NCBI GenBank assembly: GCA_009704515.1
Contig: WLDZ01000010.1
Coordinates: 1 to 17,118, forward strand
Reading direction: 5' to 3'
From: Actinomycetota bacterium
GTDB taxonomy: Bacteria > Actinomycetota > Actinomycetes > Nanopelagicales > Nanopelagicaceae
Length of the DNA stretch: 17,118 bases
Shown here: positions 6,810-15,009 of the stretch, one piece after another
How the letters are laid out: the number at the start of each line of letters is the position of its first letter
How positions within the stretch are numbered: position 1 is the stretch's first letter
Translations under genes and position numbers: made by a program
The notes under the pieces: generated by a model
The model's input: the letters and a program-made list of their open reading frames with translations, nothing else
Told to the model about the DNA's origin: nothing
The model's database searches: none

Positions 6810-7586
6810 ATGGCGTCCGCAATTATCTACCTAGCAATTATTGGTATGTGGGTTGCCTATTTCTTGCCTCGCTGGCTTCACAACAAGAATGAATTCTCGG
6901 GCAAGCATGTCGAAAGATATAAGAGCGCACTTCGCGTTGTCGCAGGAAATACACCTGGAGCTCGAGTCGGAAGTGGTGTTATTTACACCGATGTCGATCG
7001 CGTAGCTCGAGTAGCACAACAGTTGTTACGCCGAAGAATTATTTTCGCAATCATCACACTCTCACTCATCGCAACATTGGTAGGTGCCTTTATGCAAACT
7101 ATTGTCGCAACTTCGATTTTCGTGCCGCTGAGCGCCATGATTATTTACATCGCATTCGTGAGACGCCAAGAGAATGCCAATGCAATTCAGCATCGCCGTA
7201 TGGATCAAATACATCGCCGCACTGAAGGCGTCTCACACACTAATTTCTCTGATGTTCTGGCAACTAAAAATTCAACTGATCACTGGGTTCCATTTGCAGA
7301 ACGCGAAGTTTCTGGCGTGACACTTCTTCCTAAGGGAACCGCCGCAGCACGCGCTGAGTGGAAACCTAACGAGATTCCTATACCAACTTATTTGAGTGCA
7401 CCGAAAGCAGTTGCTCCAAAGCGAACAATTGATTTAACGGAGCCTGGTCGTTGGAGTGAAGAACAAGAGCGTCTTGAGCGCGAAGCACTTGCTGCCGCTG
7501 CTCCATCACGCGATGAAATCTTTGATCAACAACTCGCGGATGAAGCAGTTGAGCGTTTGCGTGCTAACAGAGCTGTGAATCAGTAA
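6810..7586 (+). CDS. Three-TM protein of the GlpR/SepX (Rv0996-like) divisome family
   Basis: A 258-aa protein with TM1 at about 3-19, a basic cytosolic-type segment (20-76), a TM hairpin (TM2 about 77-96, TM3 about 98-117), and a long soluble tail (118-258). The tail holds W184-KPNEIPIPTY-LSAPKA (184-200), the Trp/Pro-rich 'W-x-P-x-x-[VI]-P-x-PTY' block I associate with actinobacterial Rv0996-type proteins, then an acidic/charged, probably helical stretch (about 213-256). Proteins of this family are GlpR in Corynebacterium (receptor for the gephyrin-like Glp) and SepX in Streptomyces (septal protein). Assignment rests on topology, the motif and position after gephyrin-like and rimJ genes; homology was not computed. 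The C-terminus lies 10 nt from the stop of the convergent mannosyltransferase. Confidence 0.72.
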   Translation: MASAIIYLAIIGMWVAYFLPRWLHNKNEFSGKHVERYKSALRVVAGNTPGARVGSGVIYTDVDRVARVAQQLLRRRIIFAIITLSLIATLVGAFMQTIVATSIFVPLSAMIIYIAFVRRQENANAIQHRRMDQIHRRTEGVSHTNFSDVLATKNSTDHWVPFAEREVSGVTLLPKGTAAARAEWKPNEIPIPTYLSAPKAVAPKRTIDLTEPGRWSEEQERLEREALAAAAPSRDEIFDQQLADEAVERLRANRAVNQ

Positions 7587-7596
7587 CTAGTAGTTC

Positions 7597-8901
7597 TTAA
7601 ATCCAGCTTGGTAGCCACATTCGATTTAGCCAATCTTGGTATGCAATAAGTTCGCCGGTATATAACGGCAAAAAATAGATGAAATTTATAGCAATAATCG
7701 CAACGAGTGCGATGATTCCAATTTCACCAAGCTGGTAACTTCGCTCGCTCTTGCGCCTTTGATGCGATAGGAAGAGCTGGGCACAGTAAATAAGTGCGAG
7801 CACCATAAACGGTAGAAAAACAATTGAGTAGAAACCAAAGACAGTCCGTTCTTGGAAGAAGAACCAGGGAAGATACCCAGCTGCCATTCCAGTGACAATA
7901 ACTGTCGCTACCGGATCAACCCTTCTTAACGCTATTGAACGAATCCAGAAGCCGATTACAACAGCGAGGGCGATGGTTGCACTCCACCATAAAAGCGGCG
8001 TACCCAAAGCAAGCACTTCTTGCGAACAGGAATCCGCTCCACAACCCGATGGTGTTTCATAAAAGAAACTCGTCGGACGTCCTTGGATCAGCCAACTCCA
8101 AGGATTAGCTTCGTAATTGTGGGGAGTAGATAAGTTGCGGTGAAAACCCAAAATCTCTTCATGATAATTCTTGAGTGCTACTAATGGATTGCTGCTTGAG
8201 TCTCTCTTCCATCCTCGATCGGAGAAAAACCATCCTGACCAAGATGCTAAATAGGTTACAACAGGAATAAATCCAAATGCTACAAACACTCGCGATGATT
8301 GCTTTAACAGATTCTTTCCATCAAAAAAAGTAAATGCACGATAGAGAGCAATTACGCCGAAGAGCGCAAGGAAATAGAGTCCGCTCCACTTTGTACCTAT
8401 CGCAAGTCCTAAGAAGAGTCCGCTCCAGTAATAACTCTTCCGAATAAAGAAATATGTTGCAATCAGAGTAAAGAGTGCAAGAAAGTTATCCAATAGAGCT
8501 GTGCGTGAATGAACTAGAGCAAGGCCATCAACAGCCATAAGTATGCTGGCAATTATTGTTAAGAAAGGAGAGTAAAAAAGGCGATAAACAATTGCTGCAA
8601 TAAGAAGAATCAGCAAAGATCCCGCAACTGCAGTAGCGATTCGCCAGCCAAGGGGATTGTCACCAAAGAGCTTGATACCTGAGGCAATCATCCACTTACC
8701 GACAGGGGGATGGACTACAAACTCCGCTGCAGAGCCATCTACTTCGACGCCGTAGGCCAATAAGTCGCGCGCACCATCAACGTAGTAAACCTCATCAAAG
8801 ATAAAGGTTTTGATTGATGCAATATTGAAAAGTCTGAGCAAGAGTGAAGCCGTTGCGATAACCACGGTTGCAATAATCAGCGGTGCAATCGCGATAATCA
8901 T
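7597..8901 (-). CDS. Protein O-mannosyltransferase, GT39 (polyprenyl-phosphate-mannose-dependent)
   Basis: A 434-aa integral membrane GT-C enzyme that transfers mannose from polyprenyl-phosphate-mannose to Ser/Thr of exported proteins. Visible features are many TM segments, the first extracytoplasmic loop with catalytic FDEVYYVDGARD (D36-E37 in the conserved DE), VHPPVGKWMI (63-72), and the C-terminal PLYTGELIAYQDWLNRMWLPSWI region closely resembling the actinobacterial Rv1002c end. The position next to rsmI is the same as in Mycobacterium. The ATG is at 8899-8901; no Shine-Dalgarno precedes it, but TATTCT lies exactly 6 nt upstream, so the mRNA is probably leaderless. Only 27 bp separate it from the divergent rsmI start, so the two promoters must overlap coding sequence. 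Confidence 0.93.
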   Translation of the reverse strand: MIIAIAPLIIATVVIATASLLLRLFNIASIKTFIFDEVYYVDGARDLLAYGVEVDGSAAEFVVHPPVGKWMIASGIKLFGDNPLGWRIATAVAGSLLILLIAAIVYRLFYSPFLTIIASILMAVDGLALVHSRTALLDNFLALFTLIATYFFIRKSYYWSGLFLGLAIGTKWSGLYFLALFGVIALYRAFTFFDGKNLLKQSSRVFVAFGFIPVVTYLASWSGWFFSDRGWKRDSSSNPLVALKNYHEEILGFHRNLSTPHNYEANPWSWLIQGRPTSFFYETPSGCGADSCSQEVLALGTPLLWWSATIALAVVIGFWIRSIALRRVDPVATVIVTGMAAGYLPWFFFQERTVFGFYSIVFLPFMVLALIYCAQLFLSHQRRKSERSYQLGEIGIIALVAIIAINFIYFLPLYTGELIAYQDWLNRMWLPSWI

Positions 8902-8907
8902 GTGTAA

Positions 8908-8913
8908 AGAATA
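8908..8913 (-). promoter_or_regulatory. Probable leaderless -10 element of the mannosyltransferase gene
   Basis: On the minus strand TATTCT (8913 to 8908) is followed by six bases (TTACAC) and then the ATG. This TANNNT-N6-ATG spacing places the transcription start at or next to the start codon. No convincing -35 is present. Confidence 0.55.
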
Positions 8914-8928
8914 TGGGAAGATAGCGAT

Positions 8929-9768
8929 ATGGCACTCACCCTGGCAGCGACTCCGCTCGGAAACCCTTTAGATGCGAGTCCGCGTCTTAAGATGGCTATT
9001 GAGAGCGCCGAAATTATTGCAGCCGAAGATTCGCGCAGGTTTCATAGATTGGCCTCTGATATTGGAGCTTCGTTCTCAGCGCGAATCCTCTCCTTCTTTG
9101 AAGGAAACGAGACAGATAGAACTGCAGAGTTAATAGCGCTTTTGCGCGAAGGCCGAAGTGTTCTAGTACTAACTGATGCGGGTATGCCAACAATTAGCGA
9201 TCCAGGTTTTCGTTTACTAAGGGATGCAGTCGCAGCAGGTATTGAGGTTCATGTAATCCCAGGTCCAAGTGCTCCAACTATGGCGATAGCTTTATCTGGA
9301 TTGCCAACAGACCGCTTTACCTTTGAAGGTTTTGCCCCGCGAACATCTGGCGCTCGAATCGCATTCTATGAATCGCTACGGTTTGAAGAGAGAACAATGG
9401 TGCTCTTTGAAGCCCCTCATCGCCTCTTGGATTCTCTTCAAGATGCGCAATCGATTCTTGGTAGCGACCGTGCCGGTGCAATCTGTCGTGAAATGACAAA
9501 AACCTATGAAGAAACAATTCGAGGAACTCTTGCCGAACTTATTGAGTGGGCGCAGAGCCACGAAATTTTAGGTGAAATCACCCTCGTCTTTGCAGGCGTT
9601 GAGGTCGGAACAGAAACCGCTACAAATTCTCAGATGGTTTCACGGGTCCGTGAATATGAATCGGCCGGGATGGATCGCAAAGATGCCATTGCAACCGTTG
9701 CGCGTGAGCTCGATATACCGAAGAAGCTTGTATATGCGGCGGTAGTTGAAGCCCAGCGTAAGAATTAA
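8929..9768 (+). CDS. rsmI: 16S rRNA (cytidine1402-2'-O)-methyltransferase
   Basis: A 279-aa SAM-dependent methyltransferase of the tetrapyrrole-methylase fold that 2'-O-methylates C1402 of 16S rRNA in the decoding centre. Motifs in order are LAATPLGN (4-11), IIAAEDSRRFHRL (29-41), the Gly-rich LVLTDAGMPTISDPG, VIPGPSAP, LPTDRFTFEGFAPR and MVLFEAPHRLLDSL, all standard RsmI blocks. The C-terminus (about 225-279) has a RsmI-type DRKDAIATVARELDIPKKLVYAAV helical tail that is common in the family. ATG 8929 has GGGAAG (8915-8920) about 8 nt upstream. The gene leads a plus-strand run to mutM and sits between mannosyltransferase and metG as in Mycobacterium. Confidence 0.96.
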   Translation: MALTLAATPLGNPLDASPRLKMAIESAEIIAAEDSRRFHRLASDIGASFSARILSFFEGNETDRTAELIALLREGRSVLVLTDAGMPTISDPGFRLLRDAVAAGIEVHVIPGPSAPTMAIALSGLPTDRFTFEGFAPRTSGARIAFYESLRFEERTMVLFEAPHRLLDSLQDAQSILGSDRAGAICREMTKTYEETIRGTLAELIEWAQSHEILGEITLVFAGVEVGTETATNSQMVSRVREYESAGMDRKDAIATVARELDIPKKLVYAAVVEAQRKN

Positions 9769-9782
9769 CTGCAGAGAGCGAA

Positions 9783-9788
9783 TAAGAT
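9783..9788 (+). promoter_or_regulatory. Probable leaderless -10 element of metG
   Basis: TAAGAT followed by exactly six bases (TGGCAG) and ATG 9795, the same spacing seen before three other genes here. No Shine-Dalgarno lies in front of metG. The element sits in the 26-bp gap after rsmI. Confidence 0.5.
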
Positions 9789-9794
9789 TGGCAG

Positions 9795-11357
9795 ATGAAG
9801 TCTTTCTATCTGACGACTCCGATTTACTACGTCAACGATGCGCCCCACATTGGCCATGCCTATACAACGGTAGCTGGTGATGTTTTAACACGATGGCATC
9901 GCCAACGCGGTGAATCTGTCTGGTTCTTAACTGGCACTGACGAGCACGGCCAAAAAGTAATGCGTACAGCGCAAGAAAATGGCGTACCACCGCAAGAGTG
10001 GGCAGATAAATTAGTTGAAAACGCATGGAAACCTAATTGGCAGGCTCTGAATATTGCCAATGATGACTTTATTCGCACAACAGAACCACGCCATATGGAA
10101 CGCGTGCAGAAATTCCTTACTTCACTTAAAGATGCTGGATTTATTTATGAAGGTAACTATGAAGGCCCTTACTGCGTGGGCTGTGAAGAATTTAAATTAC
10201 CTGGAGACTTAATTGATAGTGAAGGTGGCAAACTCTGCCCAATCCATAGCAAACCAGTCGAAGATGTAAAAGAGACAAACTGGTTCTTTAAGTTATCTGC
10301 TTTTGCGCAACCGTTAATCGATCATTACAAGAGCAATCCCGAAGCCTGTCAACCAGAGTCTGCCCGCAATGAAGTTCTAGCATTTCTCGAAGGTGGAGTC
10401 ACTGACCTTTCTATCTCTCGCTCAACATTTGATTGGGGTATTCCGGTTCCTTGGGACACCAACCAAGTTGTCTATGTTTGGTTTGATGCTCTGCTCAATT
10501 ATGCAACCGCTGTTGGACTTACAGATGATCCTGCTTCTGAAGGCGGAAAGAAATTTGCGCAAACTTGGCCAGCTGATGTTCACCTTGTCGGAAAAGATAT
10601 CTTGCGCTTTCATGCTGTTATTTGGCCAGCGATGTTGATGGCAGCAGGTCTTGCTGTACCAAAGAAAGTTTTTGCACACGGGTGGTTATTAGTCGGCGGC
10701 GAGAAGATGAGTAAATCTAAGCTCACTGGAATTGCACCAGCAGATATCACGGATCACTTTGGGGTAGATGCATTCAGGTATTACTTCTTGCGCGCTATAC
10801 CTTTCGGCACAGATGGCTCTTTCTCTTGGGAAGATATGAGTGCGCGCTACACATCTGAGCTCGCTAATGACTTTGGAAACCTTGCTTCACGACTTGCAGC
10901 AATGGTTGAGAAGTATTGCGGTGGCGTGCTTCCTGCGGTCGCCCATGATGATTCACTTTCAGCAGCGCTAAAAGAGTGTGTAGATAAGGCAGATACTGCT
11001 ATTGCTGCGCTTGATTTCCAAGGCGGAATAAATGCGATTATGGATTATTGCAAGCGGGTAAACGGTTATGTCACATCGACTGAGCCATGGATCCTCGCTA
11101 AAGATCCAGCAAATCAAAGAGCGGTCGAAGATATTCTCTACAACACAGCAGAATCGCTACGAGCACTCTCAGTCTTGTTGCATCCGGTAATGCCGGCAAC
11201 AACCGAAATTCTCTGGGAATCTCTCGGCGCTAATGGCTCGCTTGGCGCTATTGGTGCACAGAAAATTAGTGACATTGCACGCTGGGGTCAGCTACCAGCT
11301 GGTGCAACAATCACAAAAACTCCAGTTCTCTTTCCTCGCCTTGAGGTCAAGGAGTAA
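9795..11357 (+). CDS. metG: Methionyl-tRNA synthetase
   Basis: A 520-aa class I synthetase that charges tRNA-Met. The HIGH motif is PHIGHAY (H18-I-G-H21) and the KMSKS motif is GEKMSKSKL (K304-S308). The connective peptide contains a zinc site: C127-x2-C130 in YCVGCEEF and C148-x2-H151 in LCPIHS, so the second pair is Cys-His rather than Cys-Cys. GKDILRFHAVIWPAML and the anticodon-binding helical domain (about 370-510) follow. The length matches the short MetG type without the C-terminal EMAP/dimerisation domain. The stop is 6 nt before tatD. Very confident. Confidence 0.97.
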   Translation: MKSFYLTTPIYYVNDAPHIGHAYTTVAGDVLTRWHRQRGESVWFLTGTDEHGQKVMRTAQENGVPPQEWADKLVENAWKPNWQALNIANDDFIRTTEPRHMERVQKFLTSLKDAGFIYEGNYEGPYCVGCEEFKLPGDLIDSEGGKLCPIHSKPVEDVKETNWFFKLSAFAQPLIDHYKSNPEACQPESARNEVLAFLEGGVTDLSISRSTFDWGIPVPWDTNQVVYVWFDALLNYATAVGLTDDPASEGGKKFAQTWPADVHLVGKDILRFHAVIWPAMLMAAGLAVPKKVFAHGWLLVGGEKMSKSKLTGIAPADITDHFGVDAFRYYFLRAIPFGTDGSFSWEDMSARYTSELANDFGNLASRLAAMVEKYCGGVLPAVAHDDSLSAALKECVDKADTAIAALDFQGGINAIMDYCKRVNGYVTSTEPWILAKDPANQRAVEDILYNTAESLRALSVLLHPVMPATTEILWESLGANGSLGAIGAQKISDIARWGQLPAGATITKTPVLFPRLEVKE

Positions 11358-11363
11358 TTCTTC

Positions 11364-12221
11364 ATGGCTGATCGCCACAACCGCGATATTGATAGAGAGT
11401 TTGCGCCACTACCAGAACCATTGCCGGTACCTGTTGCAGATGCACATGCTCACATCGAAATCGTTACCAACGATTCTCCAGATTCAGAGTCGGTGCGCAC
11501 AATCTTGGATCAAGCACAATCAGTTGGAGTTACCCGAGTAGTGCAGGTTGGTTATTCCGCAGAACAATCGCAATGGTGTGCGACTCTGGCAGATTTATAC
11601 CCGGGCAGAGTTTTGGCAGCCGTGGCTCTACATCCGAACGAAGCGCCAGTAGTTGAAAACTTAAAAGCTGATTTAGCGGTCATTGAAAAGTTAGCGCAGC
11701 AACCTCGTGTACGCGCAATTGGCGAAACAGGCCTTGATTACTTTAGAACTCCACCCGAACTAAGGTCGGTGCAACAAGATTCATTTAAGTGGCACATCGA
11801 ATTAGCGAAGAAGACAAATAAAGCACTCGTAATTCACGACCGCGATTCACATGATGATGTCCTGTCAATTCTGCTTGAAGTCGGCGCTCCCGAAAAGACT
11901 GTCTTTCATTGCTTTTCAGGTGATGTAGAGATGGCAAAGAAATGCATCGACCGCGGTTATGTTCTCTCTTTCGCCGGCACAATGACATTTAAGAATGCAC
12001 CAGAATTACGGGAAGCGCTCAAGCTTGTGCCACATAGCCAGCTACTCGTTGAAACTGACTCTCCTTTTCTTGCCCCGTCTCCGCATCGCGGAATGCAGAA
12101 CACCCCAGCAATGATTCCAACAATTGTTAGAGCGATGGCGCATGAGCGAAATGAAGATTTAGGCGAGCTTTGCAACGCACTGTCGATTAATACTGAGCGC
12201 ATCTTTGGTTCATTTGCATGA
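11364..12221 (+). CDS. tatD: TatD-family metal-dependent DNase
   Basis: A 285-aa TIM-barrel hydrolase with the full TatD metal-ligand set: H28-x-H30 in DAHAHIE, E121 in GETGLDYF, H158 in LVIHDRD, H182 in FHCFSGD and D232 in VETDSPFLAP. TatD enzymes are 3'-exonuclease/deoxyribonucleases linked to DNA turnover and repair. The N-terminal ~24 residues (PLPEPLPVPV) form a proline-rich extension common in actinobacterial copies. AAGGAG (11349-11354) is 9 nt before ATG 11364. The stop overlaps the ksgA start in ATGA (12218-12221). In mycobacteria rpfB lies between tatD and ksgA; here it is absent. Confidence 0.95.
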   Translation: MADRHNRDIDREFAPLPEPLPVPVADAHAHIEIVTNDSPDSESVRTILDQAQSVGVTRVVQVGYSAEQSQWCATLADLYPGRVLAAVALHPNEAPVVENLKADLAVIEKLAQQPRVRAIGETGLDYFRTPPELRSVQQDSFKWHIELAKKTNKALVIHDRDSHDDVLSILLEVGAPEKTVFHCFSGDVEMAKKCIDRGYVLSFAGTMTFKNAPELREALKLVPHSQLLVETDSPFLAPSPHRGMQNTPAMIPTIVRAMAHERNEDLGELCNALSINTERIFGSFA

Positions 12222-13075
12222 GCCTGCTTGGTGCGGCCGAAATCCGTGAACTAGCAGAATCTCTCGATCTCAAGCCATCAAAATCACTAGGTCAAAACTT
12301 TGTCCATGATGGCAACACCTGTCGCAAGATTGTTAGAACCGCAGGAGTTACAGCGGATGACATTGCTCTAGAGATTGGTCCCGGACTTGGATCATTAACT
12401 CTTGCGATGATGGAGCAGGCTGCTCATGTGATCGTGGTTGAGATTGATAAGCGATTAGCCGATCAGCTACCTATTACAGTTGCAAAACATGCTGAGGACC
12501 CAAGTAAGTTAACAGTTATTAATCGTGATGCACTGCAGATTGATTCACTGCCAGTTGACCCAACTGTTTTGATTGCCAATCTTCCTTACAATGTTTCAGT
12601 ACCTGTCTTTCTGCATATGCTCGAGATTTTTCCAACGCTGCGAACCGGTGTTGTTATGGTCCAGGCAGAGGTGGCAGATCGTTTAGCTGCAAAGCCTTCG
12701 ACTAAAGAATATGGCGTCCCGAGTGTGAAGGCAGCTTGGTGGGCTGATGTCACAGGCGCAGGAGTTGTCTCACGCCAAATTTTTTGGCCCGTACCTAATG
12801 TTGAATCAAAGCTTGTGGCATTTACTCGCAGACTGACACCGGGTGACGAAACGCTTCGAAAGCGAGTCTTTGCAATTATTGATTTAGCTTTTGCACAACG
12901 GAGAAAGATGTTGCGCTCAGCACTATCTTCACGTTACGGAGGTTCAGCGGCAGCTGAATTACTTTTGAGCGGGGCGGGAATAGATCCAACCTTGCGTGGC
13001 GAAGCCCTAGAGATTGGTGCTTTCTGCGCTATTGCCGCACACGAAATAGAGATAGGGTCGCAAAGTGGCGCTTAA
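12218..13075 (+). CDS. rsmA: 16S rRNA (adenine1518/1519-N6)-dimethyltransferase
   Basis: Also called KsgA. A 285-aa Rossmann-fold methyltransferase that dimethylates A1518 and A1519 of 16S rRNA, a late ribosome-biogenesis checkpoint. Visible are KSLGQNFVHDGNTCRKIV (N-terminal), the SAM motif LEIGPGLG (51-58), VEIDKRLA, and the catalytic NLPYNVSVPVFLHML with N121-L-P-Y124. The C-terminal small domain is present (about 200-280). The ATG overlaps the tatD stop, so translation is probably coupled. The end overlaps ispE by 11 nt. The ksgA-ispE pair is the standard actinobacterial arrangement. Confidence 0.96.
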   Translation: MSLLGAAEIRELAESLDLKPSKSLGQNFVHDGNTCRKIVRTAGVTADDIALEIGPGLGSLTLAMMEQAAHVIVVEIDKRLADQLPITVAKHAEDPSKLTVINRDALQIDSLPVDPTVLIANLPYNVSVPVFLHMLEIFPTLRTGVVMVQAEVADRLAAKPSTKEYGVPSVKAAWWADVTGAGVVSRQIFWPVPNVESKLVAFTRRLTPGDETLRKRVFAIIDLAFAQRRKMLRSALSSRYGGSAAAELLLSGAGIDPTLRGEALEIGAFCAIAAHEIEIGSQSGA

Positions 13076-13976
13076 CTCGATAACTGTAAAGGTACCTGCA
13101 AAGGTAAACCTGCAGCTCTCTGTAGGGCCACGCGAGCCAGACGGCTATCACAATCTCGTCACTGTCTTTCAAGCAGTTTCAATCTTTGATGAAGTAACTC
13201 TCACTAAATCACATGAAGGTAGTGGGGTCACTATTGCAGTAACAGGTGATCAAACACATGGCGTTCCCGAAGATGGCTCTAACCTGGCAGTAAAAGCAGC
13301 GCAATTAATTGCCGAGAAGTTTGATTTTGTTGCCGATGTACATATCGAGGTAAGGAAATCAATCCCTGTTGCCGGCGGAATGGCAGGCGGTTCTGCTGAT
13401 GCTGCGGCGACACTTGTAGGAATGGATGCGCTCTTTAAGTTAGAAGCATCTCGCGAAGAACTTTTAGCTCTCGGCAGCGAACTCGGCAGCGATGTTCCAT
13501 TTTTGATTTTAGGTGGCACAGCTATCGGGACTGGCCGTGGGGATCAATTAACTGCAGCCCTCTCACGCGGTACCTATCACTGGGTTTTCGCACTTTCTAC
13601 AGTCGGACTCTCAACCCCAGCTGTTTATTCCGAATGCGATCGAATGCGTGCAGAGCGAGAGATTGCAGCGCCAAAGGTAAGTGATGCGCTGATGCAAGCG
13701 TTATTAACTGCCGATCCTGAAGCAGTCGGGCAATCACTAATAAATGATCTGCAATCAGCGGCTTCTTCTCTGCGCCCGGCACTCACCTTGATATTAGAAG
13801 TTGGTCGTGACTACGGGGCACTTGGAGCAATTGTTTCAGGCTCAGGACCAACCGTTGCATTTTTAGTTGCCAATGAAGAAGCTGGACTTGATTTAGCAGT
13901 AGCACTTACTGCAAGTGGTGTTGTTGGTAGCGTCGCCCGAGCTACCGGCCCAGTTCCGGGCGCCCGCGTTATCTAA
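13065..13976 (+). CDS. ispE: 4-diphosphocytidyl-2-C-methyl-D-erythritol kinase
   Basis: GHMP kinase of the non-mevalonate isoprenoid (MEP) pathway; ATP-dependent 2-phosphorylation of CDP-methylerythritol. 303 aa. The N-terminal VPAKVNLQLSVG contains catalytic K13; PDGYHNL follows; the GHMP P-loop is PVAGGMAGGSADAAATL (104-120), with D115; SGSGPTVAFLV is motif 3. The start is GTG 13065 with AGGG (13054-13057) 7 nt upstream, inside the ksgA end; any later start would lose the conserved K13 region. The stop is 13 nt before mutM. Confidence 0.95.
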   Translation: MALNSITVKVPAKVNLQLSVGPREPDGYHNLVTVFQAVSIFDEVTLTKSHEGSGVTIAVTGDQTHGVPEDGSNLAVKAAQLIAEKFDFVADVHIEVRKSIPVAGGMAGGSADAAATLVGMDALFKLEASREELLALGSELGSDVPFLILGGTAIGTGRGDQLTAALSRGTYHWVFALSTVGLSTPAVYSECDRMRAEREIAAPKVSDALMQALLTADPEAVGQSLINDLQSAASSLRPALTLILEVGRDYGALGAIVSGSGPTVAFLVANEEAGLDLAVALTASGVVGSVARATGPVPGARVI

Positions 13977-13989
13977 AGGCGGTAGCAAG

Positions 13990-14820
13990 TTGCCCGAACT
14001 ACCAGAGGTTGAAACTGTTCGTCGTGGATTAACAGCACTTGTCAGCGGTTATCGAATCAACGAGGCAGAAGATTTACATCCACGCGCAGTTAAATCTGAG
14101 TCAATCGCTCCACTAGCAAACCTCGCAGGTGCCAAAATTATCGGACTTAATCGTCGTGGAAAGTTTCTTTGGTTCGAACTCAATCGTCCTTATCTCTTAG
14201 TTGCACACCTGGGGATGAGTGGTCAGTTTTTGATTAATCGTGAAGATCGCCCTCAAGCAAAGCATGTGCGGGCGCGATTTCATTTGCAGCGCGGCCTTCG
14301 TAAGCGCGAACTAATCTTTAATGATCAACGAACCTTTGGTTGGCTATCAATCGAAGATAGTATTGAAGGAATTCCAACAAGCGCCCAACACATTGCCCCA
14401 GACCCTTTTGATGCACTTTTTGATAAGTCTGTAGCGATAAAGAATTTTGCTAAGCGGAATATCAAGATCAAGACAGCGCTCTTAAATCAGGAGATCATGA
14501 GCGGAGTCGGCAATATCTATGCCGATGAGACGCTCTGGCGAGCAAAGATTCACCCCGAAACTTCAACTTCTGAGCTCACTTCGAAGAAGATTGCCCGAAT
14601 TATCGATTGCGCTACTGAAGTAATGAGCGAAGCGATTGCCCAAGGTGGAACTTCATTTGATGACCTGTATATCAATGTCAATGGTGAAAGTGGTTTCTTT
14701 GAACAATCTTTGGCTGCGTATGGCCAGACAAATCAGCCGTGTCCGAGATGCGGGAGCCCCATAAAGCGAATAACCTTCGGAGCGCGTTCATCACATTTTT
14801 GTCCACGCTGTCAGCGTTGA
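13990..14820 (+). CDS. mutM: Formamidopyrimidine-DNA glycosylase (Fpg), TTG start
   Basis: Bifunctional DNA glycosylase/AP lyase that removes 8-oxoguanine and FapyG. The start must be TTG 13990: after Met removal this gives Pro as residue 1 (PELPEVE), the N-terminal proline nucleophile that Fpg requires, with Glu next. AAAGGCGG (13975-13982) is 7 nt upstream. A longer frame from 13915 would add 25 residues and destroy the N-terminal proline. Other marks are K58 in RRGKF, the LLNQEIMSGVGNIYADE helix-two-turn-helix, GGTSFDDLYINVNGE, and the zinc finger with C251, C254, C271 and C274. 276 aa, full length. In other actinobacteria mutM usually lies next to rnc/smc, so its place after ispE is a local rearrangement. 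Confidence 0.95.
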   Translation: MPELPEVETVRRGLTALVSGYRINEAEDLHPRAVKSESIAPLANLAGAKIIGLNRRGKFLWFELNRPYLLVAHLGMSGQFLINREDRPQAKHVRARFHLQRGLRKRELIFNDQRTFGWLSIEDSIEGIPTSAQHIAPDPFDALFDKSVAIKNFAKRNIKIKTALLNQEIMSGVGNIYADETLWRAKIHPETSTSELTSKKIARIIDCATEVMSEAIAQGGTSFDDLYINVNGESGFFEQSLAAYGQTNQPCPRCGSPIKRITFGARSSHFCPRCQR

Positions 14821-14859
14821 CATCAAATGCACGGCATATCAAATAAAGGGGAGAAGAAC

Positions 14860-15009
14860 ATGGGAACTTGTAAATGCGGTTATTCAACTGATGCAGAGAA
14901 GAACTGCAACGGAACACACAATGTCGTTAAGGCAGTTAAAGCAGATATCATCGCAAAACTTGAAGCGAATGGATTTGCTGAAGCTTCTGATTATCTCAAA
15001 AGTAACTAG
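14860..15009 (+). CDS. Small CDGSH-like iron-sulfur candidate (49 aa)
   Basis: ATG 14860 has a strong AAAGGGGAG (14845-14853) upstream; the open frame from 14827 is a longer alternative with no support. The first 17 residues contain C4-K-C6-x9-C16-N-G-T-H20. The CDGSH fold needs C-x-C-x2-[ST]-x3-P-x-C-D-G-[STA]-H, where three Cys and one His hold a 2Fe-2S cluster. Here the three Cys, the Ser, the Gly-Thr-His and the spacing on both ends fit, but there is one extra residue before the third Cys, Asn replaces Asp, and the Pro is missing. The rest (21-49) looks like a charged amphipathic helix. A mitoNEET-like 2Fe-2S protein, or a variant metal-binding family, is plausible. The stop abuts the stop of the convergent MarR gene with no gap. 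Confidence 0.7.
   Translation: MGTCKCGYSTDAEKNCNGTHNVVKAVKADIIAKLEANGFAEASDYLKSN

Noticed and set aside
12957..13062. Possible separate promoter for ispE
   Set aside because: ispE overlaps ksgA by 11 nt and has a Shine-Dalgarno inside it; nothing promoter-like was convincing.
13915..13989. 25-residue N-terminal extension of mutM from an upstream ATG
   Set aside because: Fpg needs Pro at the mature N-terminus as catalytic nucleophile; TTG 13990 gives it and has its own Shine-Dalgarno. The upstream ATG lies inside ispE.
14678..14917. 79-codon minus-strand ORF over the end of mutM and start of the CDGSH-like gene
   Set aside because: It overlaps two better-supported plus-strand genes and resembles no family.
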